Shown piece by piece: positions 1-11,668 of a stretch of 64,000 bases of DNA; position 1 is the stretch's first letter; the number at the start of each line of letters is the position of its first letter. Location: NCBI RefSeq assembly GCF_027409185.1, contig NC_084469.1, forward strand, positions 104,099,835-104,163,834, read 5' to 3'. This stretch comes from Cynocephalus volans (lineage: Eukaryota; Chordata; Mammalia; Dermoptera; Cynocephalidae). The translations under genes were made by a program, and so were the position numbers. The notes beneath the pieces were generated by a model, which was not told where the DNA came from, did no database searches, and was given only the letters and a program-made list of their open reading frames with translations.

Positions 1-798
1 CAGGCAATGTTAAGCACACAAATATCTGAATCATGATTGTCCCAGAAAGGGAGGAGAAAGGAAAAGTCATTGAAAACTTATTCTACTAAATATTAATGAA
101 AAACTTCCCAGGTACTGGGAGAGATACGGATATAAGAGGCTCAAAGATACCCAAACAGATTCAATCCAAAAATGTCCTTCCTGAGACACATTGTGGTTAA
201 ACTGTCAGAAGTCAAAGACAAAGAGAATGAATACTAAAAACAGCACAGAAAAGTGTCAATTTACCTATAAGGGAGTCCTCTCAGACAAACAGCTGACTTC
301 TCAGCTCAGGTCAGAAGAAAATGGGATGATATATGCAAAGTTCTAAAACAAAAAAACAAACAAAAAACCACAAAACAAACCTGCTAGTCAAAAATTCGAC
401 ACCCAGCAAGGCTATCTTTCAGAAATGAAGGAGAAATAGCATATTTACCAAACAAAAATGGTGGGAGTGTGCCACTACATGAGCAGTCCTAATCCTTAAG
501 GGAGTCTGGCATCTGGAATCACCACCATGAATACACAAGAAAGAACAAAACGAACTGGTAGGGCACATATGCATATAAGAAAGAGAAAGAAATTAATTCT
601 TCCACCTCAAAAAACCAATGAACACCAAAGACAAACAATAAAAGGGAAAGTAACAAATGATATTTGAAAAAATCATACAAAAATCAATACAATGCCAGGA
701 GTAAGATAGTAACTTTCAATCAGAACCCTAAATGTAAATGGATTAAATTCCTCACACAAAAGACATAGTGGCTGTAGGGATTAAAAACTAGATCCATT

Positions 799-829
<31 letters not shown>

Positions 830-1230
830 AAATATAAATAAATTAAATAAATAATACATACATACATACATACATATACATACATACATACATACATACT
901 AGATCCAACTATATGCTGCCCAGAAAAAAACTCACTGTACTTCAAAGACTCACACACCTAATAGTGAAGGGGTGGAAAAATATATACCACCGAAATAGAA
1001 ACCAAAAATGAGCAGGAGTAGTTACTTTTATATCAGATAAAATAGATGTTAAGCCAAAAACTATAAAAGAAACAAGGAAGGTCATTATATAATGATAAAG
1101 GGATCTATACAGCAAGAAGACATAACAATCATAAATATATATGCACCTAACATTGGAGCAGACAGATATATAAACACTATCAGGCCTAAAGAGACAGAGA
1201 TAAAACCCAATATTATTAAAATAGTTGCAA
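1..1230 (+). mobile_element. LINE-1 fragment (old, sense)
   Basis: The text reads like the region around the ORF1/ORF2 boundary of an old mammalian L1 in sense orientation. Recognisable landmarks are 'aagacaaagagaat' near 216, the 'cagaaatgaaggagaaata' stretch near 420, and the 'tatatgcacctaacattgga' block near 1140. It carries many substitutions and no long reading frame, so it is a dead copy. A simple repeat (799-899) interrupts it. The family assignment rests on remembered consensus, and the ends are approximate. Confidence 0.7.
799..899. repeat. (AAAT)n / (CATA)n compound microsatellite
   Basis: About 45 bases of AAAT units with interruptions run into about 50 bases of CATA units. The tract sits inside the L1 fragment and probably grew from an A-rich stretch. 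Confidence 0.9.
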
Positions 1231-2355
1231 TTACATCTACCATTTTACTGTTTTTTACTGTTCTTTTTTAGCCCTTGTTTAGTCCCGCTCTGCATGGACA
1301 ATGTTATGCCTGAGTGAGTCAGATAACATCCAGTTCATAGTGGGCAGTTCAGGTAGTATGGGAACTTGGGGGCCCATGCTGTGTTCAGTCTCATTATTCC
1401 TGTGAGTTTCACAAAAAATGTTTGAAGGTAGGTATCATATACATGGTCACATCAAAGATTATCAGAGATCTTTAACAACTGGATATAGTCAACAGTGTCT
1501 TTAAATCTAATTAGATTAGAGTGCAAATTTCAGAAACTCCAGAACTAATTCAGAAATCTCATCCTTAAAATTCTATCCCTCAAGAACCACCCTAGGTAAC
1601 AAAATGTTTTTGTCAGGATCTAGAGAAATTGAAATGACAGGGTGTATATTTGGAGATAAATAGACACAAAAACAGAGAAAAAAGACCTTCCCATACATCA
1701 AGTGTGAGACTAATGCCTAATTATGAGACTTCTACATAGGTTATATTCTTGATCTTGTATTAAATCCAGCTGCCATGTTTCAAAAATCAAGGCTGCTAAA
1801 ATGTGCATTTGTGGGAAAAAGCATGAAATGGTGATGATTACACAAGGAGTTGCCCAGCCGCTGAAATAAAATGAAGATGAATATTACTTCTTTTTAATTG
1901 CAATAAATATATATAATTATATATTGAGTAGCTCAAAGAATTTGGGAGAGGGTCAAACTTCCACTAACAATAGCAGTTTCACCTTTCAAAACTGGAAAGA
2001 TGAGAAGTGCGCCACTACAAAAAATCTGTCACAAAGTTCAAAAGAAATTCATGCCACTTTGTAGAAACATAAAATTGATCCCGAAGGTCTACTATCATTG
2101 CTGATACCTCCATCTTCTTTCCCAGGAAACTGAAAGCCCCCTACAGTGTTCAATTTATTCTATCACTGATATCCAAAGGGAAAGGTCATGTGGCTACTTC
2201 TGGTAGGTGGCACCAACATCTTATGACTACATGCCAGCTATAAGAAACAGGTGGAATCTGAGTTCTGACATGTTTTTGAGAAGCCCTGTTTATAAGATTT
2301 TAATTCACTAACATACGAAGGCCAATGAAACAATGATACATTCAAATATGCAGGA

Positions 2356-2928
2356 TGTATTAGTCCGTTTTGTGTTGCTTATAACAAAATACTTGGAACT
2401 GGGTGATTTATAAAGAAAAATGAGGGCCGAGCCCGTGGCGCACTCGGTAGAGTGCTGCGCTTGGGAGCATGGCGACGCTCCCGCCGCGGGTTCGGATCCT
2501 ACATGGGAATGACCAGTGCACTCACTGGCTGAGTGCCGGTCACGAAAAAGACGAAAAAAAAAAAAAAAGAAAAATGACATTTATTGCTTACAGTTTCTGA
2601 GGCTGTGAAGTCCAAAGTCCATCTGGTGATGGCAATAGTGACCCAGGGGTCTCACATTGCAGGATGGCGGAAGCAGAGAGAGCAAATCAAACTCTCCTCT
2701 TATTTTAAAGCTCTCAGAACCACACCCCGACCACCATCTTTAATCCATTCACTACAGCATGGTCCTACAATCTAATCACCTCTTCAAGGTTCCACCTTTC
2801 AATTACCATAATAGGATTTCCCACCCCCTTAACAGTCATAATGGGGGCTAAGTTTCTAATACATAAAACGTGGGGGACACAATTCAAGCTTCAATGAGTT
2901 TTGGGTATTCATAATTCAATCCACTACA
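2356..2928 (-). mobile_element. MaLR-type LTR, split by a SINE
   Basis: The + strand reads 'tgtattagtccgttttgtgt' at one end and 'ttcaatccactaca' at the other, which is the reverse complement of a MaLR (MST/MLT1-like) LTR. A near-identical copy lies at 25821-26243, allowing the boundaries to be cross-checked. A type-B SINE is inserted at 2424-2568. Confidence 0.75.
2424..2568 (+). mobile_element. tRNA-derived SINE, type B
   Basis: The head is 'gggccgagcccgtggcgcac', followed by a box-B-like 'ggttcggatcc', a 'ccggtcacgaaaaagac' end and an A-tail. Short direct repeats ('aagaaaaatga') flank it. It lies inside a MaLR LTR and is therefore the younger insertion. Confidence 0.85.
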
Positions 2929-3019
2929 AGATTCTAATTTCATATTCTGTTCTCTTTCAACTCCCATTGACATTCCATGGTCCATGAGGATAACAATCAG
3001 GTAACCAAATTTCATTCAC

Positions 3020-3310
3020 ATCAGTGTGAAAACTTCAATAAGCAGCTTGTGCAGGAAGTTGGAGAGAATGAAGGTGATCTAGGCATTTTTAAAAAGCCAA
3101 GCAATAATTTTCCAAAGATATGGTACTTGAGCTGAGTCTCAGAAAGAGTAGAATCTAGCCCAGTGCAAAAGACACCTATTTACCACTCCCACTCACCACC
3201 GTGTTCTGTGTCCCAGGAAGCTGATCTTTAAGTACCACATTTGTCAGGCCCCCCACAGCTTGATTTCTGGTTGATTCAGCAGGAAAATGGGTGTATAAAT
3301 ACCTCACAGA
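3020..3310. repeat. Unassigned interspersed repeat, copy 1
   Basis: This stretch aligns by eye, in the same orientation, with 22498-22790. Shared blocks include 'cttgtgcaggaag', 'cacctatttacc' against 'tacctatttacc', and 'ctgtgtcccaggaagctg'. I do not recognise the family; an LTR fragment or an old segmental duplication are both possible. Confidence 0.5.
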
Positions 3311-3319
3311 GACTCCACT

Positions 3320-3625
3320 TTCAATTCTTTTTGGTATATTCCTGAAGTAAAAATGCTGGATCCTGTGCTATTTCTAATTTTAAGAGTCTGTTACACCTTC
3401 TCCAACAATGGTTGTACCATTTTACATGACTACCAACAGTATACAATGGCCACAATCACTCTACATCCTTGTCAGCATTTATTTTCTTCTGTTTTTATAC
3501 TAGCTTCTAATTCTAATGAGTGTTACTAATAATTAGTGATGTTGAACATTATGTGCTTATGGGCCACTTTTCTATGTCTTCTTTGGAAAAACGTCTAAGT
3601 CATTTACTCATTTCTAAATTGATTT
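3320..3625 (-). mobile_element. LINE-1 3' UTR fragment (antisense)
   Basis: The + strand shows the reverse complement of the old-L1 3' UTR, such as 'ccttgtcagcatttattttc' followed by a 'tctttggaaaaacgtctaag' block. There is no coding potential. Confidence 0.6.
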
Positions 3626-3630
3626 GTGTC

Positions 3631-4330
3631 TTAGCTAGCTTTGGCTGCTAAAACAAAAAACCATAAACCATATGGTTCAAACAACAAACATTTATTTCTG
3701 ATAGTTTGGTAGGCAGATAAGTCCAAAATCAAGGCCCTGACAGATTCGCTGTCTGCTGAGGGCCTGCTTCTTGGTTCATGGACAGCTATCTTCCGTGTTG
3801 TCAGATGTGGAGAGTGAAAGCAAGCCTCTAGCAAGCTCCACCTTCATAATCTTATCAAATCCTAATTGCCACCCTCCAATACCAACTCCTAATACTATCA
3901 CATGAGAAGGGAGATTTCCAACATATTTATTCAGGAGGGACACATAGTCAGTTCATCATTTTTGGCCCCTGACCTCCCAATATTATCTTTTTCACATGCA
4001 AAATACATTAATTTTATTCAAAGAGGCTCAATGTCATAACTTGTTTCGGCATCAACTCTAAACTCTGAAGTCCAAATTGTCATCTCAATATCATATAAAT
4101 CAAATATGAATGAGACTTAAGATTCATAACAAGGCAAAAAACTTCTCCAGCTGTGAACCCGTGAAACCAAAATACAATGATATAGGACAGGCATAAGATA
4201 GACATTTGTATTCTATTCCTTCACCACGATCTCTATTTATCTCTTTACCACAATCTCAGCTTTTTCTAGCACCTACCTGAAAACTCTTCCAGCCTATACA
4301 CATTACCTAGTTCCAAAGCCATTTGTACAT
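3631..4330 (-). mobile_element. MLT1-like LTR plus MaLR internal sequence
   Basis: 3631-3957 reads as an MLT1-like LTR in reverse ('ttagctagctttggctgcta' at its left edge). It continues into internal sequence containing 'cttgtttcggcatcaactct', which recurs in the same orientation near 54460. An antisense ORF at 3631-3834 is repeat-derived. Confidence 0.6.
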
Positions 4331-4499
4331 TTCTAGGCATTGGTACAGCAACATATAAATATAATATATAAATATATACAAATATGATATACAAATACAC
4401 ATTTTATAGTATTAAAATATAAAAATAATATAAGATCTATTAATATGAACTTACATAAAAATAATAAAATTAAAAATACAAATAAATATTATATAAAGC

Positions 4500-5400
4500 A
4501 CTCTTCTGACATCAGCATAATGCCATTAGAAATAACACAAGGAAAACTCAAAATTTTAAAAATATGGAGAAGTTAAACACTCACTTAAAAACCAACTGGA
4601 TCAAAAAGGAATAACAAGGGAAATCAGAAAATAATAATGAAGAAAACTGAAAACATAAAACTTTTAGGACAAAACAAAAGCAGTGCTAAGGAGAAAACTG
4701 ACAGCATAGAGACTTCCTCAGATGAGATTACTGTATAATCATGCTTGTGTGTGCTGAGCTAATGTCTACAGGGCAATGAGGGCTGCAGTGCCTGAGGTTG
4801 TGTGGGTCCAAAGATGTGGGTTCTGCCACTGCTTCCTCCACCATCTAACCTTGCAGTCACCTGAGGCTGGTATAGAAAAAATTTCCAGGGCCGGCCCGTG
4901 GCTCACTCAGGAGAGTGAGGTGCTGATAACACCAAGGCCACGGGTTAGGATCCCATATAGGGATGGCCGGTTAGCTCACTGGGTGAGCCTGGTGCTGACA
5001 ACACCAAGTCAAGGGTTAAGATCTCCTTACCGGTCACCTTTTAAAAAAAAAAAGAAAGAAAAAGAAAAAATTTCCAAAGAATGGGTCAGGCGTACAATCC
5101 CAAAGATGTTTCCTCAAAAAAAGGCAGAGAGGATTTGAAACGGAAAGCTTAGAAGTGGAAACGGCTGCAAGACTGGTCGTGGAAACACATGATATTGATA
5201 TTCAACAATCAGGGTGCCCCTACAGAACCCCAACTAGGGACACAGCGGGGAATGTGTGTATGCCTCAGAACCCCAGTAATCCCAAAGATCTGACCCAAAA
5301 ATCTACAGTAAATTTCAGGACAGAATCCAAAGTACTTACAGAACTACCTCACATCAAAAGTAAAAATCAACAATCCACAGATCCACTTTAAAAAAATTAG
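4500..5400. repeat. Old L1 stretch plus repeat block shared with 28.2-28.9 kb
   Basis: 4500-4740 is L1-like (the 'gcagtgctaaggagaaaact' block). 4760-5400 contains 'gggttctgccactgc', 'tttccaaagaatggg' and 'cccaaagat', which recur in the same order at 28510-28930. A weaker third copy starts near 53440. The order L1 then block is kept at 28.2 kb, as expected for duplicated 3' flanks of the two zinc-finger genes. The 53.4 kb copy shows that part of it is an interspersed repeat. Confidence 0.5.
4888..5066 (+). mobile_element. tRNA-Ile-derived SINE, dimer (type A)
   Basis: Two tRNA-like units follow each other: 'gggccggcccgtggctcact' and then 'ggatggccggttagctcact', with ends 'ggttaggatcc' and 'ccttaccggtcacc' and an A-rich tail. 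The direct repeat 'gaaaaaatttcca' flanks it. Confidence 0.85.
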
Positions 5401-5479
5401 GCACCGATAAGCATAATGTATGACCTGTAGTTCTTTCATGTTGTAAATTTTCTTGAGCATTACACATGAATTAATGGCC

Positions 5480-5740
5480 ATCAGGCTTTCCATATTATCG
5501 ACATTTATAGGGTTTCACTGAAGTGTGAGTTTTCACACAGCTTTTATATTTGTTAAAGCTTTTATATTTTTATATATTTGTTAAAAGCTTATATTTGTTA
5601 AAGCTTTTATATTTTTATATATTTGTTAAAATTTTAAACTTTCTTGTACTTTATAAACTAATGAGGTTTCAATGTAGTGTGCATTTCTACATGTTTTTTA
5701 AGTCTATAGGTTAACTGAAGGCTTTTCCACAACCATAAAT
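5480..5740 (-). pseudogene. Decayed zinc fingers downstream of gene A
   Basis: On the minus strand, beyond the gene A stop codon, finger vocabulary continues in broken frames. A 'CGKAF'-like segment lies at about 5715-5735, an 'H..MHT' end near 5690, and a 'KPYKC'-like linker near 5510. The array was once longer. The decayed part would now be 3' UTR. Downstream of gene B the same arrangement is found. Confidence 0.65.
5541..5635. repeat. Short tandem AT-rich repeat
   Basis: Units built from 'atatttgttaaagctttt' are repeated about three times with small changes. They lie in the presumed 3' UTR of gene A. Confidence 0.7.
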
Positions 5741-7232
5741 TTAGGATTTTTTTTCAGTATGAGTTTTTTCATGCTTTCGAAAGGAACTGGAACAAGTGAA
5801 AGCTTTACCACATTCCTTACATTCGTAGGGTTTCTCTCCAGTGTGAATTCTTTCATGTACTCTAAAGGAACTGGACCTACTGAAGGCCTTACCACATTGT
5901 TTACATTCATAGGGTTTTTCGCCATTGTGAGTCCTTTCATGCATTTGTAATGAACTGGGACAGTCAAATGCTTTCCAACATACCTTACATTGATAAGGTC
6001 CATCTCCGGTGTGTGTTAACATGTGTCTCTGAACACTTGAGAGAGAAGTGAAGGCTTTTCCACATTTCTTACATTCATAGGGCTTCTCTCCAGTGTGTGT
6101 CCTTTCATGACTTTGAAATGAACTGAGACAGTCAAAGGCTCTCTCACATACCTTACATTTATAAGGACCATCTCCAGTGTGCAGTATCATATGTCTCTGA
6201 ACACTTGAGAGAGAAGTGAAGGCTTTCCCACATTTCTTACATTCATAGGGCTTCTCTCCAGTGTGTGCCCTTTCATGCATTTGAAATGACCTGGGGTAGA
6301 CAAAGGCTTTCCCACATACCTTACACTCATAAGGTCCATATCCTGTGTGTGTTATCATGTGCCTTTGAACATCTGCAAGAGAAATGAAGGCCTTCCCACA
6401 GTCTTTACATTTACAGAGTTTCTCTTCAGTGTGGATTCTTTCATGTCTTCGAACAGAACTAGGACAACTGAAGGCCTTACCATATTGTTCACACTCATAT
6501 AGTTTCTCTCCAGTGTGAGTCCTTTCATGACACTGAAATGAACTGAGACAGCCAAAGGCTTTCCCACATACCTGACATTTATAAGGTCCATGTCCAGTGT
6601 GTGTTATCATGTGTCTTCTAACATCTGGAAGAGAAATGAAAGCTTTCCCACATTCGTTACACTCATAGGGTTTCACTCCAGTGTGAGTTCTTTCATGTCT
6701 TTGAAGGCAACTGGAAAACCTAAAGGCTTTCCCACATTCCTTACACTCATAGGGTTTCTCTCCAGTGTGAATTCTTTCGTGTTGTTGAACATAACTGGGA
6801 TAACTAAAGGTTTTACCACATTGTTTACATTCATAGGGTTTCTCTCCAGTGTGAGTTCTTTCATGACTTTGAAATGAACTGCGATAGCCAAACGCTTTCC
6901 CACATACCTTACACTGATAAGGTCTATCTACAGTGTGTCTTATCATGTGTCTTCGAACAACTGGGAGAGAAATGAAAGCTTTTCCACACTGCTTACATTT
7001 ATATGGCTTCTCTCTGTATTCATCACTTTCATATGGTTTGTGTCCAGTGTGAGATGTGATGTGCCTATTAAGGGATGAATGATACATGAAGACTTTTTCA
7101 CACAAGCTACATTCACATGGTTTTACTCCAGGAGGACTTTTCTTATTCACATTAAGATTTGGAATCTGGCTGAAGGTTTCTCCACAGTGAGGACTTGCTT
7201 TAATTTCACCAACTTTCTCTACAATATGATTG
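5741..7232 (-). CDS. C2H2 zinc-finger array exon, gene A
   Basis: This terminal exon follows the acceptor 'tttttacag' and encodes a spacer ('[11 protein letters not shown]') and about 16 C2H2 fingers (C-x2-C-x12-H-x3-H) joined by TGEKP-type linkers. Such arrays bind DNA in the nucleus. One finger in the middle has Tyr in place of its second Cys ([10 protein letters not shown]). A decayed finger follows finger 1 ([12 protein letters not shown]). Fingers alternate between two types: 'ISL..V.RHM..H' followed by a TGxGP linker, and 'SSFQ.HERTH' followed by TGEKP. Expected contact residues (-1,2,3,6) include SPVR, YSSS, YSYQ, FSCR, SPDR, CSSC, SADR, YRSM, SSSR (twice), CSSS, CSSM, RSSV and CSSK. 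The open frame extends slightly into the intron, but the splice site sets the start. The stop (5741) comes from a frame change at an A8 run in the last linker. Confidence 0.92.
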
Positions 7233-7618
7233 CTGTAAAAAATGAGAAGCACAGTATTAATGGTTTATCTACTCTTTTACATTCATTGATATGTATTGGA
7301 CTTACATTTTTACCAGTGTCAGGGAAAGCATAGGTTCTCTGCCCTGCCTGAGTTGTTCGAAAATGAATGCACTGAGTAGGAGAGTTGACCACAGCTATGA
7401 AACAGTGACATTCAGATGTGCAGTATCTTAGCACTGTTTCCTATTTTGCAAACACTGAATATCTATGTCACATTTCAATATACATTTTTGGTAAACATTT
7501 TCCACAAATAATCAAACTTAAAGTTGGGGTTATTTGTTTTGTTTGCTTATTTTAAAAATTTTATGACATATTAAGAGTCTCCCAAGGGACAATTCTTTGT
7601 CTTCTGAATACAAATTAC

Positions 7619-7679
7619 CTCAGATTTCTGCTCTGATTTTTGTACTGATGCTGAATACTCTGGTCTTTCCATTGTTTCC
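7619..7679 (-). CDS. KRAB-C-type exon, gene A
   Basis: A 61-bp exon between 'cattttag' and 'gtaattt', translating to GKQWKDQSIQHQYKNQSRNL when joined in phase to the KRAB-A exon. The motif 'GK.W.DQ.I' and the exon length fit the KRAB-C-type box seen beside KRAB-A in the human 19p13.2 subfamily. It replaces a classical B box. Confidence 0.9.
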
Positions 7680-7849
7680 CTAAAATGTAGAACAAGAGAA
7701 ACCATGATGAATTGTTACAAATTATAGAACAAAAATAAATTCTATGTTCATGACAGCTTCGACCATACCTGATTTAGTCTGCAAAGTATTCTCTTTCCAC
7801 CTTCCAAACAGTGGAACAGCACCGATAGGTAAGAAACAAATGTTCTCTA

Positions 7850-8008
<159 letters not shown>

Positions 8009-8799
8009 CTAAAACATCCCACACGTGTTTAAACAGCATGAGAAGACAATGCAGGATTGTATACTCAATTCAGAAAAGGTCAAAAGCAATTCTGTGCTTT
8101 CCAATCATTTCTGTTATAATAAATAAATATGGTCATCAGAATCATAACTCTGTCGATGCAAATTTAACAGCACCATGAAAACTTGGAACTGACTTCTACA
8201 TTTTTACTGTGGTCACTACAAGTTACTACATGCCTGATTGCTTTCCAATGCCAGCATCCTGTTCACCTTGAAGAAATGACAGGAATACTATACAAATGAT
8301 GCAAATATTAGGACCATCATTCCTTATGAGAAAACATCTTCCATTTCCTTCCTTAATGCTGTTCACATCATGTAGTACTTCATGATGCACAGTGTAAAAC
8401 CTGGATGAGGTTTCAATGAAGAAATACACACTGAGGAAGTAAAAGCACTGTCTTCTATTCCTTTCAGCAGCATGACAGGCTGGAAGCCTATACAAATCCA
8501 ACTTGCAACAAGGTCTAGGGAACCATGTTTTCCTGAAGGACTCCAGGCCATTACAAGTAGTTAAGATTCAGCTGGGAGAATAAAAATATTACTCTGGGAA
8601 TGTATTAATTTTAACGTGGTTGTGTAATATTTGTCTGGATTCAGTGTTTCCTTTTTGTTTCTGTCACATTTCATTGTGCTAGGAAGTTACTGCGAAGACA
8701 GAGCTGAAGCACAAGGAAGAAGGCATGGCACCTTAGACCTTCACAAAATCCCCACACTCATGAGCCTCAGAGCAGCTTTCTGCTCATCCTTAGCATGCG

Positions 8800-8881
8800 C
8801 TGGAACTTCAAAATGTTCACGGAAAGAGTTACATTATATTTCAATTCTATTTTTCCACAAACTTTTTGAAGAACCCTCATA
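8800..8881. mobile_element. Small palindromic MITE (mariner-type)
   Basis: Terminal inverted repeats are 'tggaacttcaaaatgttcac' on the left and the complement of 'aactttttgaagaaccctca' on the right. They match the better-preserved element at 42731-42814. At about 80 bp it has no coding capacity. The family is known to me by pattern only. Confidence 0.55.
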
Positions 8882-9220
8882 CATATACACACATACTAAG
8901 AAGGTAAGATGCCAGAGAAGCTCTTTATGGCAGACCCACAACAGTGTACGTACCCTGTGCCCCTTGAGGAACAGGTTAAGAGTTGCAATTTCCAAGAGAT
9001 TTCATTGACATCTACAATGGTTTTGATGGATTTAGTCAGGATTATAAAATACTTAAAGGGTTCAGCAAGTACTTTCTTCCAAAAGAACAGAAAATCCTCT
9101 TTGTCGAATTTCAAGAAGAAATGATTCCTGATCAGCCAGTAGGTTACAGTACATTGTATAATGTCAAAGCAAAATGAAGCAGAAAAAAAAAAAAAAAATG
9201 TTCTTAGAAAGAACTGTCCC

Positions 9221-9395
9221 GGGCCGGCCTGTGGCTCACTCGGGAGAGTGCGGTGCTAATAACACCAAGACCCCGGGTTCGGATCCCATATACAGATGGC
9301 CGGTTCGCTCACTGGGTGAGCGTGGTGCTGACAACACCAAGTCAAGGGTTAAGATCCCCTTACCGGTCATCTTTTTAAAAAAAAAAAAAAAAAGA
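9221..9395 (+). mobile_element. tRNA-Ile-derived SINE, dimer (type A)
   Basis: Head 'gggccggcctgtggctcact', second unit 'gatggccggttcgctcactg', end 'ccttaccggtcatc', then an A-tail. The target-site repeat 'agaaagaactgtccc' is seen on both sides. Confidence 0.88.
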
Positions 9396-9399
9396 AAGA

Positions 9400-11040
9400 A
9401 AGAACTGTCCCCAAGATGCCCCCTTTCATAATATTTTAAAAATTCTATAATTCCCAAAAAAAGACTGTGTAAGAGTCAACAAAAAGTACTTCTAAAGCTA
9501 ATAGGAATAATGGACGTCACAGAATGAAGCGGACCTCAAGAATGAATGGACCTCAAGAATGAAGTGATAGCTTGCCTAACATATATCAAAGGTTCTGATA
9601 CTGTGGAAACCACAGTATTAGTGAAAAGATAAACAAATACCCCAAGGGAAAGAAAAAGGCTCCAGTGTAAGACTATACTTTCAGGGATCATTTCTATAGT
9701 TTGAAAAAGGCTCCAGTGGCCTGCCATTTATATGGAGAGTTGATTAATGACAGAATAGGCATTGTAGAGTAGTGGCAGACATCACCGACTCTTTAATGCA
9801 AGAAACAGAACAGGTATCTAATCTGAAAAATTTTACAGTAATTCTTTTTATTCCAGAGATAATAACCAATTTACTGTAGATTTAGAGCAAAAGATAAAAC
9901 CATAACAATTTTATTTTTATTTATTTATTTTTTTAAAAGATGACCGGTAAGGGGATCTTAACCCTTGACTTGGTGTTGTCAGCACCACGCTCAGCCAGTG
10001 AGCGAACCGGCCATCCCTATATGGGATCCGAACCCGTGGCCTTGGTGTTATCAGCACCACACTCTCCCGAGTGAGCCACGGGCCGGCCCCCCATAACAAT
10101 TTTAAAAAGTCACAGGCATGCAATGTTTTAGAACAAAATTCAAGGGTCAGCCACCAAAAAAAAAAAAAAAAAAAAAAGTCACAGACAACTTTTTTTTTTT
10201 AATGCAAAAACACAGAAAAAGGGTAAGCCACAAAGGAATAGACTGATAGGTTCAAATATATTAAAATTAAAGGAGGTGAAAGAAAACGTAGAAAGGAAAT
10301 ATCTGCAATACACGCAATATAAAAGGGTTAATGTCCAGAGTAACAATGAATAAACACGTATTAAAAACTAGGAAAATAATGAAAACATATTAAACAGAAG
10401 TTGAAAGATATGAAAAAAAATCCATCTCTTTATTAAAGATGATATAGCAAATAAGATGATAAATAGATTCCAGTTCAAAATGCTAAGGACAAAACTTATT
10501 TCATTAGATAATCCCAAGTGTCGCTGGCCATCATGAAGACAAAGTAAAGCACATGTGGAGGAAGTTGACTAATAACTTCACTGCTATGTCCTATACAGGA
10601 ACTGATCATGATCTAAAGCCCAGCAATTTTTTTCTATTGTTCTGAGGATTTATCATGCATTGGCACTTGCAGACTGATACTAATATGATACGAAGAATAT
10701 TGTTCACAATACCAAAAAATAAACTTGGAGAAGCCCGAACACCACAATCACTGTAATGGGTGAGTGAACTGGACAGCCTACAGCATCAGACACCAGCATG
10801 CGTGAAACACACTGGGGCAAAGAAACTACTGGAGGCAAACTTTTTCACTGTGTTTCCACTATACTCATTCATTCAAAGTTCAACAGAGGCAAAACTAAAA
10901 GCACACTGTTTAGTGGGGAAAAAAAAAGATGGTAAAGGTAATAGGAATAAAAAGAATCAGGACAATGATCATCTATGGAGCATGAAGACTGGTCAAAGAG
11001 AGGAGCACAAAGAGAATCTGAATACAGCCTAAAACCCAGA
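9400..11040. repeat. Intron block shared with gene B intron (34.4-35.2 kb)
   Basis: Segments at 9400-9530 and 10480-11040 align by eye with 34430-34560 and 34680-35200, in the same order after the KRAB-A exon. Examples are 'gagtcaacaaa', 'cccagcaattttt' and 'aatcaggacaatgatcatct' against 'aatcaggacagtggtcatct'. A third related copy lies at 43130-43870, so the source may be an old interspersed repeat. The preserved order next to both KRAB exons still supports tandem duplication. Confidence 0.5.
9914..10089 (-). mobile_element. tRNA-Ile-derived SINE, dimer (type A)
   Basis: Read in reverse, the head is at 10089, followed by two tRNA-like units and a T-rich (reverse A) tail at 9914-9937. The target-site repeat 'ccataacaatttta' lies on both sides. 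Confidence 0.88.
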
Positions 11041-11044
11041 TATG

Positions 11045-11225
11045 GGGGCCGGCCCAAGGCTCACTTAGGGGAGTGTGGTGCTGATAACACCAAGGCCATG
11101 GGTTCGGATCCCATATAGGGATGGCCGGTTGGCACACTTGGGAGAGCGTGGTGCTGACAACACCAAGTCAAGGGTTAAGATCCCCTTAATGGGTCGTCTT
11201 TAAAAACAAACAAACAAGCAAAAAC
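11045..11225 (+). mobile_element. tRNA-Ile-derived SINE, dimer (type A)
   Basis: Head 'gggggccggcccaaggctca', second unit with 'ggttggcacacttgggagag', then an A-rich tail of AAAC units. The imperfect flanking repeat is 'acccagatatg'. Confidence 0.85.
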
Positions 11226-11495
11226 ACCCCAGATATGAATCTTGATGATTCCAAAGATGCTTATATTGTTATTATTACTAAAGTGCAGCACAAAACATTT
11301 TATTCATTCTTTTGCGAATATATTTCATGATAAACATTAAAAGAATTAAATAAGTTTGGGAAAAAAACATAATTGGTATATGTTCATCTGCCCTGTAATG
11401 TGATACCAAAAATTCATAACAAACTCAGTGTTTATTTAGAAAAAATTGGTGACATAAATACACCATCTAACACACCTTTTAAAAATGAAGGGTGA

Positions 11496-11668
11496 GGGCT
11501 GGCCTGTGGCTCACTTGGGAGAGTGCGGTGCTGATAACACCAAGGCCATGGGTTCGGATCCCTATATAGGGATGGCCAGTTAGCTCACTTGGGAGAGCGT
11601 GGTGCTGACACCACCAAGTCAAGGGTTAAGATCTCCTTACCAATCATCTTTAAAAAAAAAAAAAAAAT
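11496..11668 (+). mobile_element. tRNA-Ile-derived SINE, dimer (type A)
   Basis: Head 'gggctggcctgtggctcact', two tRNA-like units, end 'ttaccaatcatct', then an A-tail. The short repeat 'aaaatgaagg' flanks it. Confidence 0.85.

Noticed and set aside
6590-6877. Open frames on the + strand through the zinc-finger exons (also 5759-5950, 31898-32101, 32222-32596).
   Set aside because: They are mirror readings of the repeated 84-bp finger unit. Their Ser/Phe-rich content simply reflects the antisense of TGEKPYEC.
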